Assembly: GCA_026168455.1 (NCBI GenBank)
Contig: CM047425.1
Coordinates: forward strand, 470,001-534,000
DNA length: 64,000 nucleotides
Direction of reading: 5' to 3'
Source: Theocolax elegans
Taxonomy: Eukaryota > Arthropoda > Insecta > Hymenoptera > Cerocephalidae
In this document: positions 1 to 10,518 of the stretch, one piece after another
Layout of the letters: each line of letters begins with the position of its first letter
Position numbering within the stretch: position 1 is the first letter of the stretch
Position numbers and translations under genes: made by a program
The notes under the pieces: generated by a model
Seen by the model: only the letters and a program-made list of their open reading frames with translations
Told to the model about the DNA's origin: nothing
Databases searched by the model: none

Positions 1-1362
1 TCACTTTTAGTTTTCAAAAAGGTTTTTTGTTCCATTTTTTCTTATTTTTTTAATAATTTTCATTGATTATTTTCTCTTTTTCCGTTCTATTATTTTTATA
101 ATACATATTTTTTGTATATTTTCTATTTTATTATAGTTTTAAATGTTTTAAAAATAGAATTTACCGCTCTGTTTTTCTTTTTATATTTTAACTGTATACA
201 TACGAATTTGATTTAAAAAGTGGCGTTATAAATCAACTTAAAAAATAATTTGAGTGTAGCTCTAAGACGTCAAATTAGTATTAAAAATACTGTTCTTCGA
301 CGATATAGAAGAGTCGATTTTAATATAATTAACCATTTGAATATACAATTACTAAAACGATCTATTTTTATAAAACTCTAGGTTTTCTCGTATGACGCAA
401 CATTTCGAGGTTACGTTCGCTGGTATATCTTTTTATTTTTAAATCCACTTACCATATTCAATTTTCCATTATGATTCTATTCGTCGGGAACGATTAAAAA
501 AACGACTCGATCAATGTAGATCAATTAAATTTTATTTATTTCATCTTTTAACAAACGGTAGTGTGTTCATAACTAACCTACAAAAAAGAACTACAATATG
601 CGATTTCAGTTGTCACGGTGTATCAAGCACCATATATTTCAACAATTAATATATCCTTCTATTATTTTCATTTTTTAAATAATTTTATATATCGCATAAT
701 AAATATACACAACTATAATAACGATATATCGATTATTGGATACAAAAAATAATTTTTTTTTAATTTTCATTTTTCTTTTTTTTACAAAACACTTACAATT
801 TAAAAACGTTAAAATTCTCGAGCAGCTCATAAATGTATATGTATATATTTCTCGTATATAAATAACGCAGTATAATTCATATACTTTATATCATTTTATA
901 AATAAACATTTATCCATTTTTTATTACTCGTCCTAATATACAAACTTAATCATTATAGAAAAAAAACAAAAAAAAAACGACTTAAAATCGTAATCCACAG
1001 AACTGATGTGTTCGATTTTAATTTAAAGCCTCGAAACGAACGGACAATAATATTACAATTATATAATTACACGAACAATCTATAACGCAATCCTTATGGC
1101 AGTATAAATTATCATAAATAATTATTACATATTTGTTTTTTTTAGATGGATAAAAAAGTAAAAAAGGTCGATTACATCTCGCCGGAGTGAATCGCGTGAA
1201 TATATTTGCACGAGTGTACATTTTTTGTTCGTCGATTTCGTATAATTGAGAGGAATGAAGAAAAAAAAAAGAAACGGTTGCTTCGTAATTCTGTGTGTTG
1301 CAACAAAATGTAAATATATATGCGAGTGCGACACACTCCGTTTCGACGTGGTAAAAATTGTC
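1..1362. other. AT-rich non-coding flank
   Basis: No convincing gene is seen. The stretch is strongly AT-rich with many homopolymer runs and no long open frame. It lies downstream of the minus-strand exon that ends at 1363, so it probably holds that gene's 3' untranslated region. Several TTTATT strings (AATAAA on the minus strand), for example around 533-541, could serve as poly(A) signals, but none can be singled out. Confidence 0.5.
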
Positions 1363-1820
1363 CTAGGGTATTTTGACGGGTATGAATCTGGACCTATCGC
1401 CGACTTTCGGTTGGAATCTCAAGTTGACTTTCTCACCGCCGTCCTCGCCGACCTCCAAAAATGTGTTCCAATCGACCAAAAAGTAAAGTCCGGTTTTAGG
1501 TCGGGTTGGTATCACTGGATCAGGTGCTGACGTCGAACCACCAAATGACGCCTCGAGGTCGGTCAAGTTGACGTTGGAATTTTTGGGTGAATCCGCCGAG
1601 GAGGCTTCGGTTGTCGTGTACTGGTTGATGTCGAAACTGTCGAAGAAATCAGGTTTACCGGTTGACGACGTTGTCGTCGACCCGTCGGTCGTTGTGTATT
1701 GGTTGATGTCAAAAGTGTCGAAAAACGACGGTTTCGCCGCTTGTTCGTTCGTACTTGACGACGAGGATGACTGGTCCGACTTTACTCCCGTTGAACTCGA
1801 GGAATCTGTAATTAACGTAG
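1363..1820 (-). CDS. Terminal coding exon of an unrecognised Ser/Thr-rich protein
   Basis: This is the 3' end of a minus-strand gene; the stop codon TAG is at 1365-1363. The open frame shows coding character (GC-rich third positions) unlike the AT-rich surroundings. It begins with a Ser-rich stretch, then has two near-identical segments reading FFDTFDINQYTTT and FFDSFDINQYTTT separated by a Thr/Ser linker. It ends in an aromatic, charged tail (GLYFLVDWNTFLEVGE followed by a basic segment ending in FIPVKIP). The 5' edge is uncertain: acceptors CTCCAG (exon from 1820) and ATTACAG (exon from 1805) are in the same frame, and the frame stays open to about 1970 where a repeat element begins. Upstream exons were not found. 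It could be a separate gene or the 3' end of the same kind of extracellular Thr-rich protein as the 4789-7062 gene. No family is recognised. Confidence 0.6.
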
Positions 1821-1960
1821 CTGGAGATGCAGTATCACGGGTAATTTTTTTTTCGTAATGACGATTTTGACCGAGAATCGCAGTCGTGAAGTTATTTAAA
1901 CGTTGATAAAATAAGGGATTATTTATGTTTCTTTTAACATGAGATGGTATAGTGACCGTC

Positions 1961-2406
1961 TTTTATTAAATGGCAACGCCGCAATTTGAAGCAGTTTATG
2001 ACAGTCGAATACTAGCATCAAATAGAACTTGACTGTAAAGTGACTTGGAAATTTTTGGGCTGATTCCGGGAGTAAGAGGTAAATTTTAATATGAAACGTT
2101 TTATGACAGTCGAAGATAATCATCGAACAAAATTTAATTGTTAAATGTTAAATGTTAAACGATAAAATAGCAAGTTGATATATAATTGGCGATGAAATAC
2201 CGAAAAAATACCTATATACTATAGTGTAAATATGGATTAGTATGACCACAAAATAAAAATTTTTATCAAAGGATTATAATAGCAAAAATTGCCAAGTTAC
2301 TTTATAGCCGAATTTTATTCGATAACTGTCTTCCACCGTCAGTAACCATTTCAAATTGCGGCGTTGCCATTTTCAAAATTTGCTGTTTACGTAATGCGAT
2401 AAGAAG
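1961..2406. mobile_element. Palindromic MITE-like element next to an exon
   Basis: The arms are inverted: ATGGCAACGCCGCAATTTGAA at 1970-1990 has its exact reverse complement at 2350-2370. The match continues imperfectly inward through motifs such as GACAGTCGAA and AAGTRACTTGG. The 9-mer GTGACCGTC borders it in the same orientation on both sides (1952-1960 and 2407-2415), which would fit a 9-bp target duplication as made by Mutator-like transposases. However, the same motif also recurs at 2690 and 2714, so this is not certain. Relatives of the arm sequence occur near 28,290-28,510 and 55,500-55,770. There is no coding capacity. Confidence 0.6.
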
Positions 2407-2650
2407 GTGACCGTCCCGAAACGAATATGACAAACATTTGTTTGACGCACAATTGGGTCACTTTTTTAAATGTTACAAAAAAAGATCATTATAACATCAA
2501 ATGGTTAAATGACGGTCTAATATTAAATTAATTGCACATTTTTTTAAGTGAATTTAATAACACAAATAATTGTATATAATGTATTTAACGAAAATATAAA
2601 TAAATGAATTATAAACAATTTCCTTAATTTTCCATACATATATACGTTAT

Positions 2651-2735
2651 AGATGCAACATCTCATCTATATGTATACAATTTACAAAATGACCGTCACG
2701 TTTCATTCAAGTCACGTGACGGTCACTTTGCATCT
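2651..2735. repeat. Short palindrome with TGACCGTCACGT arms
   Basis: AGATGCAA at 2651-2658 is mirrored by TTGCATCT at 2728-2735. Inside, TGACCGTCACGT (2690-2701) is mirrored by ACGTGACGGTCA (2714-2725). The right arm contains the E-box CACGTG. This could be a tiny foldback relic of the neighbouring 1961-2406 element, which is bordered by the same motif. Confidence 0.6.
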
Positions 2736-3879
2736 AACAAATGTTATATATCATCGTTACATTATTTTTAGATGATGCATGCAACGAACACGTTAAGATT
2801 GTTATTCCGTTATTCAAGAATAATTATCTAAAAAAAACACTTAATTAATTTGTTACGAGCAATGGTCGTTTTGAAACACTGATCGTTCAGAGTTAGTACA
2901 CATAGACATTTAAATCAAAGCAGACAAAGATGAAAAGTTATATAGACAAAAGACGTTTAGCGTAACACAAAAATCGCGTATTTTTCACTTGATTAAATCG
3001 ATCTGTACCCATATATATCTCCACATCAACGCGTTCAATTAAACCTATTATATATATAATCTTCATTTTTTCTTTGGACACAACTCGCTCGAGCGCAATT
3101 TCACTCGGGAGGATTGCTCGATGACGTTCCAATATATCTCCCGATGGATACATCGACGAAGGTTAAAAGCCGAAGGGTGAAAGTTTTGCACGAGCGATTT
3201 TTTAACGTGTGAGTATAGGTACATCCGAATGCTACCGCGATTTCTCCTCTCGGTGTTTTTGTATACGTGCTATACACATCGTTACAATATATGCTAATTA
3301 GGATAAGTCGTATAATGGACGCGACGTGGTTAAATTCTTTTACTTTTTTCTCTTTCAATTATATATATATGTATAGATATATATACGTATTTCGTTCATT
3401 TTCACGCGTGTTTTAATATACACGTAAAGAAATAAAATGCTAATTGTACCGCGAGGATAATAAAATTTAATTACACCGAGTGGGATTGTAAGCGTAATTC
3501 GTCGAGAGCGAGGTATATAATAGTTGCTAGGTTATGTATCGAGGAAACACAATTTTTCCTATAAGCACAATCTATACACCGAGTATTGAAAGTATATTAT
3601 TTGTAAAAAAAAAAATTCTTATCAACTGTTGAACATTTAGGAGTTTATAAAGAATTCTTTAAGTGATAATTTGACCAAGTAGAAATGTCCATCAAACGGC
3701 TAAAATCTCAGGCGTGTTTTATTTTAATGTACGGCCCGGTGATTTGAGTTTCGTTAAATTAAATTGAAGTACGAGTAAGGCGACGTATTTTCTTTTTTTT
3801 AATAAATTAATATTATTGTGAAGAGCGTGCCGAATAGTTGGGAAACGGACTGATAAATAAGTACACTGAAAAAAATTGA

Positions 3880-4320
3880 TTATTGTTTTTTGAGGGTTTC
3901 TTCTGAACGGAGACTGTGCACCCCCAAAAAAAAGAAAAATAATTTTTTTTTCTATAAAACGCGGAATTTCTAATTTATTGAAGAAAAATAAATTTTTTTT
4001 GTTTTCTTTGAAAATATTTTGTGAATTTTATCAAATGTTTTTTTATTGATAAATCAGTTTTTTGGACAGCCGTGAATTATTGTTTTGTAGTTATATATTA
4101 CCGACCAAAAATAGTTATTTACATATAAATAATTGGTGATTAATTATTTTGAAAAAATCTCTCTGTCAGGCTATTCTATTTTTTTTAAGGGTGTTTTTTT
4201 CAGATTTTTCTTATAATTAGGTTTTTGGGATTTTTTAGGTAGTAAATTAAAATTTTTAAGGGAATAAGTGGGATTAATTTAATCAATTTTTTATATTAAC
4301 TAGCAGTTTTTGAAAAATTG
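3880..4320. repeat. Dispersed repeat, relative at ~62,395-62,905
   Basis: Segments match between the two sites in the same order: a G/C-run with CCCAAAAAA, then GTGAATTTT-rich, GACCAAAAATAGTTATTTACATA, and TTCAGATTTTTCTTATAATTAGG-like stretches. Both copies are diverged and have no coding capacity. Similar phrases also occur in the TTAA-flanked element at 25,807-26,188, so all may belong to one old MITE family. Confidence 0.5.
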
Positions 4321-4788
4321 ATAGAAAATGTCTTTTTACCTATTTTTAGAGCTTCAAACCATTGACATTGTTCAAATGCTTAATATCCGACCGTAAATTA
4401 GCAATTTCCTTTATTTTTTTTAACGTAATGAGGATCTATTAACAAAAAATACGGATAAAGTTAGGAACCTGCACTTGCTTTAAACAATATTATTTTGTCC
4501 GGGCCGTATATAAAATGGTATTGACATGTCAGTACCGAAAAACGATTAAATAATTGCCGTACGTAGATTTCTACTCGGGTGTGTGTGTGTGTGTTTCACA
4601 GGTTTGGTAATGCTGACACTTACGCGTGGTAAACCGTAGCGATGAAGATAAAAAGCGTGTGTTATTATTGGTGATGGTACAATTGTTAGATAATCTATAT
4701 CGACCATATTCGATATATTTGGAAAGTATGTAATCACAGCCATCGGATTAGGAAAATATAAGTTGAGTTAGTACAGCGGCAGGATTCG

Positions 4789-7062
4789 TCAGTCACCAGC
4801 AGTTTGCCTGAGTTTGCTAGTTACGGATGTTAGCAACCCCTTCATCTTGGTCAATCCCCCAATGATTCGCCGAACCCAAAGCTCCGACGTTCCCACTAGA
4901 TAAATCATAAGTCTTTTTATACCAGTCGTAGCCATTGATGATAATGTCGATTCGTTCAATTCCTCTGTATCTTTGACCGATGATATTTCGGTGCTCGTTG
5001 TCGTGGTGGTGCTGGTGGTTGTTTGTTCTTGTTGCCTCTTCACCTCGTTCTTCAAACTGTCCCTGTAGTTGTTCAAGATTTCCTCAAGTTTTAGAGGATC
5101 AGGACCATTCGCCAAGGATTTCGTACTTTGAAGAAGATCGTGGGCTACTTTCTGGACATCCTGTACATTGGCTCTACCTTCCTGGACCATCTTAACCGTA
5201 TTGAGCAAGTTTTTTATCTTCTCTTTTTGTTCGTTGTCATTGACCACGATTTCGTGGGGTTTGAATATGTGCTCGTTTAACGGAGTCGTTCGCTCCACGA
5301 TTCTTGACGCTTCAGTTTGGATTTCTGGCTCCTCGTGTTGTGGAACCTCTGGTTTCTTTATCAGACCGATGTTTTCCAATATTTTCTTCATGTTGCTCGG
5401 TACAGCTTCGATCAGTGATGGGAGTTTAGTACTTTGTTTGGTTTGCATAGACTTTTGATTTCGGTTGCCGGTATTACCCAGACCAAATCTTGACAAAAAG
5501 TTGAAGAAATCTTTGTCTTTAACCGAAGATGTTGGAAGAGGTTTGAAGTGGGTGTACGAATTGGCACTGGTTGTCGTGGTCGGTTTGGGTGTCGTCGTCG
5601 TCGTCGTCACTGGTATTTCATTTTGTTCGGGGATCTGCAATCCGAATCGTTGGAACAACAGCTGGATCTCCGGTGACAAGTTTTTCACGCCATTTTTGAT
5701 AGACGACGTCTGAGGTGCTTCAAACGAGTTGTCTTTATTCTCGTTGATCGTCGTCACTTTGACAGTCTCGAATTTGCTACCGAGTGTGTTGGCATTGTTC
5801 TGACTAGACTTGAATTCATTGTGTGGTTTAGTAGGTTTTATCGGTTGGAGGCCGATGGATTTCAACAGTTGTTCAACCTCCTCCCTCATCGGTGTTGGCG
5901 AAACGGTGGTCGTCGTAGTCTTGAATCCACTGGGTATCGGTTTGAAATTTGAGACCACCTTTTTCTGGCTCGACGTCGCGAAATTCGGTGTTACAAAAAT
6001 CGGCGCCGGTTTCAACGTCGTAGTCGTCTCGGTGAGTTTCTTAAAATCTTCCATTTTCAAGATTGAGATTTCCGCGTCGTCGTAAGAGCTCTGAACAGTA
6101 GGCAGGAAGAATCCTTTGCTCGGTGTCATAGGCTTCCATGGCGAAGTGTCCGGTTTGACCGTCTTAATCGTCGTTGCGGTTGGTGGCGCGTAGTAATGCC
6201 ACTGATCCGACGACAAAACATTCTGGGTTGCCTTACTCGATACGGTCGTTGTCTCCAATTTCATCGTCGTTGGTTTCGTTTTCGTTTCCGCGGTCGTGCT
6301 GTAGACGATCTCCAGTCTAGGTGGTGTTTGCGTGCTCGTTCTGTAACGCGAAAATGTCCCTTTGTATATGGGTCTCTTGGTCGCTATCGAGGTATGCGAG
6401 GCTTCCGCTTTTTGATCCAATACTTCGAGGTTGAACGAAAACTTGTGCGGTTGAGATTCCGTCTTCGTTTTTGTTGTTGTCGTCGTGGTGATTGGTCTAC
6501 GCGTTGTCGTCGTCGTCGTCGTCGTCGTCGTTTCTGGCTCTTCGAATCTCATGTAACCCGTGACCAATTGATTTTTATTCTCGATCACATTCTCGGACTG
6601 CCGATGTGTATTCTTCGTCGTGTAGAAACTCGGGTTGTAGGCGAATTCGATTTTGGACGAGGGATCCGATGGTTCATCCGCAACCATTTGCACCATCGGT
6701 GGCTTCGTGTACAACTCCTTTAAATTCTCTTCCGAATCCTTGAGCTTGTACGGCAACACCACCATCAGCGCTCGTTGATAATCTTCCCTCGTTTTTTTAA
6801 TAGCCTCGAGCGCTTCATCCTCGATCGAAGACATGTCCTTTGAGGTTATGTTGTACAGTATGCTCACTATGTCGTTCCTGGACAATTTTGGTAACGTTGG
6901 GTTATCCTCGATCATTTTCTCGACCTCCTCGATCGTTCGGTTGATCGACCTCTCGATCTCGTATCTCGACGGCATCACTTTCTCGATTTCCAAGGATTCG
7001 GCCAGGCCTCCTAAGGCCAACAGCCATACGAAAGCAAGCTTGAACACACAAAAAAATATCAT
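4789..7062 (-). CDS. Secreted Thr-rich mucin-like protein, 757 aa
   Basis: One long open frame. Residues 1-21 form a signal peptide (hydrophobic core LAFVWLLALGGL before AES), so the product is probably secreted. Residues ~23-125 are charged and helical. Residues ~177-500 are Thr/Pro/Ser-rich with runs of up to ten Thr, which are likely O-glycosylation sites. Within the low-complexity region a short hydrophobic motif recurs four times: LLKSIGL (399-405), LLFQRFGL (468-475), FFNFLSRFGL (519-528) and ILENIGL (561-567). Residues ~600-670 are helical again. The tail (715-757) is amphipathic and basic. The ATG at 7062 gives a good signal peptide, but a plausible acceptor (TTCAAG before 7038) lies just inside it, so the true start may be in an upstream exon. 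The family is not recognised; a cuticular, peritrophic or other extracellular matrix role is only a guess. It is on the same strand as the 1363-1820 exon. Confidence 0.8.
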   Translation of the reverse strand: MIFFCVFKLAFVWLLALGGLAESLEIEKVMPSRYEIERSINRTIEEVEKMIEDNPTLPKLSRNDIVSILYNITSKDMSSIEDEALEAIKKTREDYQRALMVVLPYKLKDSEENLKELYTKPPMVQMVADEPSDPSSKIEFAYNPSFYTTKNTHRQSENVIENKNQLVTGYMRFEEPETTTTTTTTTTRRPITTTTTTKTKTESQPHKFSFNLEVLDQKAEASHTSIATKRPIYKGTFSRYRTSTQTPPRLEIVYSTTAETKTKPTTMKLETTTVSSKATQNVLSSDQWHYYAPPTATTIKTVKPDTSPWKPMTPSKGFFLPTVQSSYDDAEISILKMEDFKKLTETTTTLKPAPIFVTPNFATSSQKKVVSNFKPIPSGFKTTTTTVSPTPMREEVEQLLKSIGLQPIKPTKPHNEFKSSQNNANTLGSKFETVKVTTINENKDNSFEAPQTSSIKNGVKNLSPEIQLLFQRFGLQIPEQNEIPVTTTTTTPKPTTTTSANSYTHFKPLPTSSVKDKDFFNFLSRFGLGNTGNRNQKSMQTKQSTKLPSLIEAVPSNMKKILENIGLIKKPEVPQHEEPEIQTEASRIVERTTPLNEHIFKPHEIVVNDNEQKEKIKNLLNTVKMVQEGRANVQDVQKVAHDLLQSTKSLANGPDPLKLEEILNNYRDSLKNEVKRQQEQTTTSTTTTTSTEISSVKDTEELNESTLSSMATTGIKRLMIYLVGTSELWVRRIIGGLTKMKGLLTSVTSKLRQTAGD

Positions 7063-7642
7063 ATTTTTTTTATATACAAACAGGAAAAGTTGCGTGTGAC
7101 GTACATTTTTTGCTTTCTACTTCGTTCTACAAATTGTAATACACGTATATAATCTTTAAAAATAATTTTCATTTTAAAGTTTAAACTTATTTTATAATAA
7201 AATAAAAACTATATAAAATCCATAATATTATATCTCGGCGTTCACACTTCATTGTTAATTTTAATTACTTGGTTACAATATGTATTACTTTAATCGGTTT
7301 ATGATTTAGAAAAATTAAGAATAGAGAGAATAGAAGTTTATGATCTAGAAAAGAAATTTTCCTAAAAAAATGGTACACATTTTAATAATTAAAGATTAAG
7401 AAATTAATTTGCAGATTAAAAATATGTTGTGTACACGTTTTATGTCATAACCGTTTAATCTTTTGAAATAAACGTTTTCGTCGTATCATTCTTGAAAATT
7501 GAATTTCTTTTTGCAAAAATTATGTTTGAAAAAATCATATTGTTTCTAACTGAAAAATGATATTCTGTATAGTTGTCATATACAGTATATATATCTAATT
7601 ATTTTGCATAGTTTAAAATTCTGTTTGAATATCTAATTGCTT
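7063..7642. other. Upstream region of the mucin-like gene
   Basis: No coding sequence is seen. It is AT-rich. On the minus strand the sequence GTATATAAAAAAA sits about 10 nt before the ATG at 7062. That is too close to act as the TATA box for that start, which is another hint that the transcript may begin further upstream. The stretch ends at the left terminus of the transposon at 7643. Confidence 0.4.
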
Positions 7643-7990
7643 CCCGTATGGAAATAATAAATGTATTTAAACGTATAAATCCAATAGAAACCATAGAAAG
7701 AAATGTATAAAAATGAATCTTTGTACTGGTTTTCGGACACATTATTTACGGTTTTATACAGCATTATACATTTTTATACATTTTTATACATTTTTGTACA
7801 TTATAATACATTTAAGTATATTTTGTTGCAATCCAAAAAGTGTTAAATATGTGCAGAAAATTAATGTAGTAATCTGTATGAAACTGTATAAGAATTAAAA
7901 TTTCTGTATAAAACCGTATATATTTCAAATTCATACATTTAGTTACACTTGTACACATTTTTCTAAAACTATATACATTTTAATACATAT
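7643..7990. repeat. Left terminus and subterminal repeat array
   Basis: After the TIR come many copies of TTTTATACA/ATACATTTTTATACA-like units, for example at 7754-7815 and 7888-7990. They are the reverse complement of the units at the right end. Such arrays are typical of CACTA elements, where they bind an element-encoded accessory protein. Confidence 0.75.
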
Positions 7991-8389
7991 TTATAGACTA
8001 ATAAATTTAATACATTATAAGATATAAGATAAGATATTGCCAGCGCATGTGCAAGACCTATATGACGCTTCACTTTCCTATTATTTATGTTTCTTATTTC
8101 TAGCGTTAAGAAGTGCTTAAATAGAAGAGACTGAATATGCACATGCATTTACAATTTAGACAAATAGGTAGGGAAAGAAATTTGAACTTAAACATATAAT
8201 TGCATTTGCCAAATACTCTTTATTGCTTAAAATAAATGTATAATACACTTATAAATGTTTTCTTATATTTTAGTATCATCTCTTAATAACAAATATATAT
8301 TCTTTATTATTGATTGTTTTTTTATAAGTATTTTTCTGGATAAAAGAAATTATAAACTTTTTTTAATCTAATACGTTAGTAACAAAAAT

Positions 8390-8890
8390 ATATAATTTAT
8401 AAATTATTTTTCGGCAATATACTTTGTTAGCAAAAAATAAATAACTAATAACATATTTATGTTATTAACAAAATATAATTCAAAAATATTTTATAAAATA
8501 TTAAAAACTATTTAAGTTCCTAATGAATTATTTGGTTTTCAATATTTTATGAAGCATATTTGGAGCCTAATTTGTTAATATTATAAATTCATTGTTTATA
8601 ATAAATATTACATCTTATTGTTTTTCACAACCTGTTTAGAATCTAAAGCTTTAAAAACATAAACATATCATTTATTGATTATTTGTTGACAATAAACTTT
8701 ATTAATAAAAATTAATGAACACAAATAACATATTTATGTTGTTAACAGCATTGAATTCAAAAATGTTTTATGAAATATTAAGAACTTATAGTTCTTACTA
8801 TTTTATAAAATATTTTTGGAATTTATTTTGTTAGTAACATAAATATATTTTTTGTGTATCACTTTTTACTAATAAGTATTACATCTTAGG
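8390..8890. repeat. Imperfect direct duplication inside the transposon
   Basis: Two units of roughly 250 bp share the order CATATTTATGTTRTTAACA, then ATTCAAAAATRTTTTAT, then KTAATATTATAAAT/GTAACATAAAT-like text and AATAWGTATTACATCTTA. They lie downstream (3') of the minus-strand BEN-like gene. They are non-coding. Confidence 0.5.
8822..8827 (-). terminator. Probable poly(A) signal of the BEN-like gene
   Basis: TTTATT on the plus strand reads AATAAA on the minus strand, 76 nt after the stop codon at 8903. It is the first canonical signal downstream of this gene. Confidence 0.45.
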
Positions 8891-8902
8891 CAAATTATAT
8901 AT

Positions 8903-10518
8903 TTATGATGCAACGCTTGGAGTTGCAGTAACTTGTCTTTCCAAATTTGCGATGCACTCATCTACCGTTGGTCTTTCTTTGTCAATTTTTTTCTTTTTCT
9001 GTCTGGCACACAGAATGGCGTTGTGATGATAGTAATTAATTTCTCCTAGTTCTTTTTTTATCAAAAATCCTGGATAGTTTTCTAGCCGCAAATATCTATA
9101 AAATTCTTTCTCCACTGCATCAATTTTTTTTGGACTTAATTGAATTTGGCCAACGTTATCCTTTTGCTCCCTAACACACCGCTTGGCAAGACTTTCATAA
9201 TCATATACACCGTACCATAATTTTTTTATAACTTGAATTGGCTTCTTTGATCTGAAAGCATCTTTGTATGCTGCACTATTGCAAGTAACATTATTTAATA
9301 GTTCAATTGTGCCATCAGCATCATTCAATTCAATTTGATCACCATAACCATAGAGTTTATCGTAGTAGGTTAGTTTAACATTATCTAAAAATAAAATTTA
9401 AATGATTAGAAATGGTATATAGTTAAAGAACATGCATATTTTAAATAAGGTATACAATATGTATTTATATACACTATGAAGAACATACATATTTTAAATA
9501 AGTAATATTCTTTATAACTAAAAAAACGATTATACCTGTATTTGAATTTAAATTACTCTCTTGCTTATTATGTTTAACACATTCGTATTTCGCTTTCCAC
9601 AACACTGCTTCAGCTTGAGCACTTTGCAATTTCTTCTTCATAAGAGAGAATTCATTTTTTAAACTCCTTGCTACATTATTATGCGGTTCACTTTCTGACG
9701 CATTGGATTTTTGCGATAAAGCCAAGGAGTTGTAGCAAGATGTTGATGGTTCCTCGCAAAGCAAACTAGCTTCTCTAATATCCTGTGAATTATTAAAACT
9801 TTAATTTTAAACAACATTAAATTTTTAAATACACTTTTCATTAAAGCTCACGATATTATTGTCTGCATCAGAAGCCACATCTTCATTCATCCTATCGCAA
9901 GTGTTTGTAGTGTTTTTCAGATAGTTATTTAAAATATTCTCTGATTCTTGTTTATCATTTTGTAGTTTTCTTTTTTTAATCTCCTGCAAAAATATTAACA
10001 TTAAATAACATATGCAAACATAATTCATTTATTTGTTTACATATTTATTTCAAACCTTTCTTTTAGTTTTAGCTGTTTGAATATTTTGTTGGTTGCTTAA
10101 TTCTAGCTGTTCCTCGTTAGAATTATATGATGAATCTAACGTGGTATTCGGTGTATCGAGTACCTTTGGAATGGGAAATCTTTTTTTTTTAATTTTTAAA
10201 TCGACATCAAAATATGATTCTGGAAAGTGTATTGCTTAATGAACTAAAACTTTTTTATCATAATATTTCATTGATTCAGCATAATAAAGATATATAAATA
10301 CCTCCAGCGCATAAAATAAAACATTTAACTTTTTCCTTGTCAGGTCCTTTCCATTTGTACAGTTTATCTTTGAAATTGGCACTATTTAAACAGTATTCAT
10401 TGTAGTCAAATTTTTTTATATTTTTCGCATTCACTATACACCGCATATACTTTTCTCCTAATTTAGGAGGTGGCACATGTATAAACACATGAGGTTCATT
10501 TTCCTCAATTTCTTCCAT
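8903..10518 (-). CDS. Transposon-borne coiled-coil + BEN-like domain protein, 413 aa
   Basis: Five exons join in frame with GT/AG junctions: 10518-10302, 10219-10056, 9983-9852, 9782-9536 and 9384-8903 (1242 nt including stop). The start is ATG at 10518. The N-terminal part (1-72) is a compact conserved-looking module with Cys and Lys/Tyr pairs ending KCFILCAGG. Residues ~73-200 are polar, and KIKKKRFP and KTKRK look like nuclear localisation signals. Residues ~205-240 form a heptad-like coiled coil. The last exon (254-413) resembles a BEN domain: a helix around LWYGVYDYESLAKRCVREQ, then LSPKKIDAVEKEFYRYL, which matches the family's typical spacing. BEN domains bind DNA and mediate protein contacts. 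The gene is divergent from the transposase inside the same inverted repeats. I infer that it is an accessory transposition or repressor protein. The BEN call is from pattern memory and needs a profile search. Confidence 0.7.

Larger units (their letters stand above)
2421..4788. other. Non-coding spacer with repeats
   Basis: No gene is supported. The stretch holds the small palindrome at 2651-2735 and a diverged repeat at about 3880-4320. The short open frames around 2938-3358 and 4546-4743 are AT-rich and lack coding character. It separates two minus-strand coding regions, so it may be intergenic or contain the 3' UTR of the 4789-7062 gene. Confidence 0.4.

Noticed and set aside
4980..6723. 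Several plus-strand open frames rich in Val, Arg and Cys
   Set aside because: They are antisense shadows of the Thr codon runs of the minus-strand mucin-like gene.
7643..7660. CCC start of the terminal repeat taken as piggyBac
   Set aside because: piggyBac inserts at TTAA and encodes a different transposase. Here the flanks are only TT and the transposase has Transposase_21-like blocks.
7713..7898. Open frame of Tyr/Phe/Ile-rich peptide near the left transposon end
   Set aside because: It is a translation of the ATACATTTTTATACA subterminal repeats, as is the one at 14,404-14,586.
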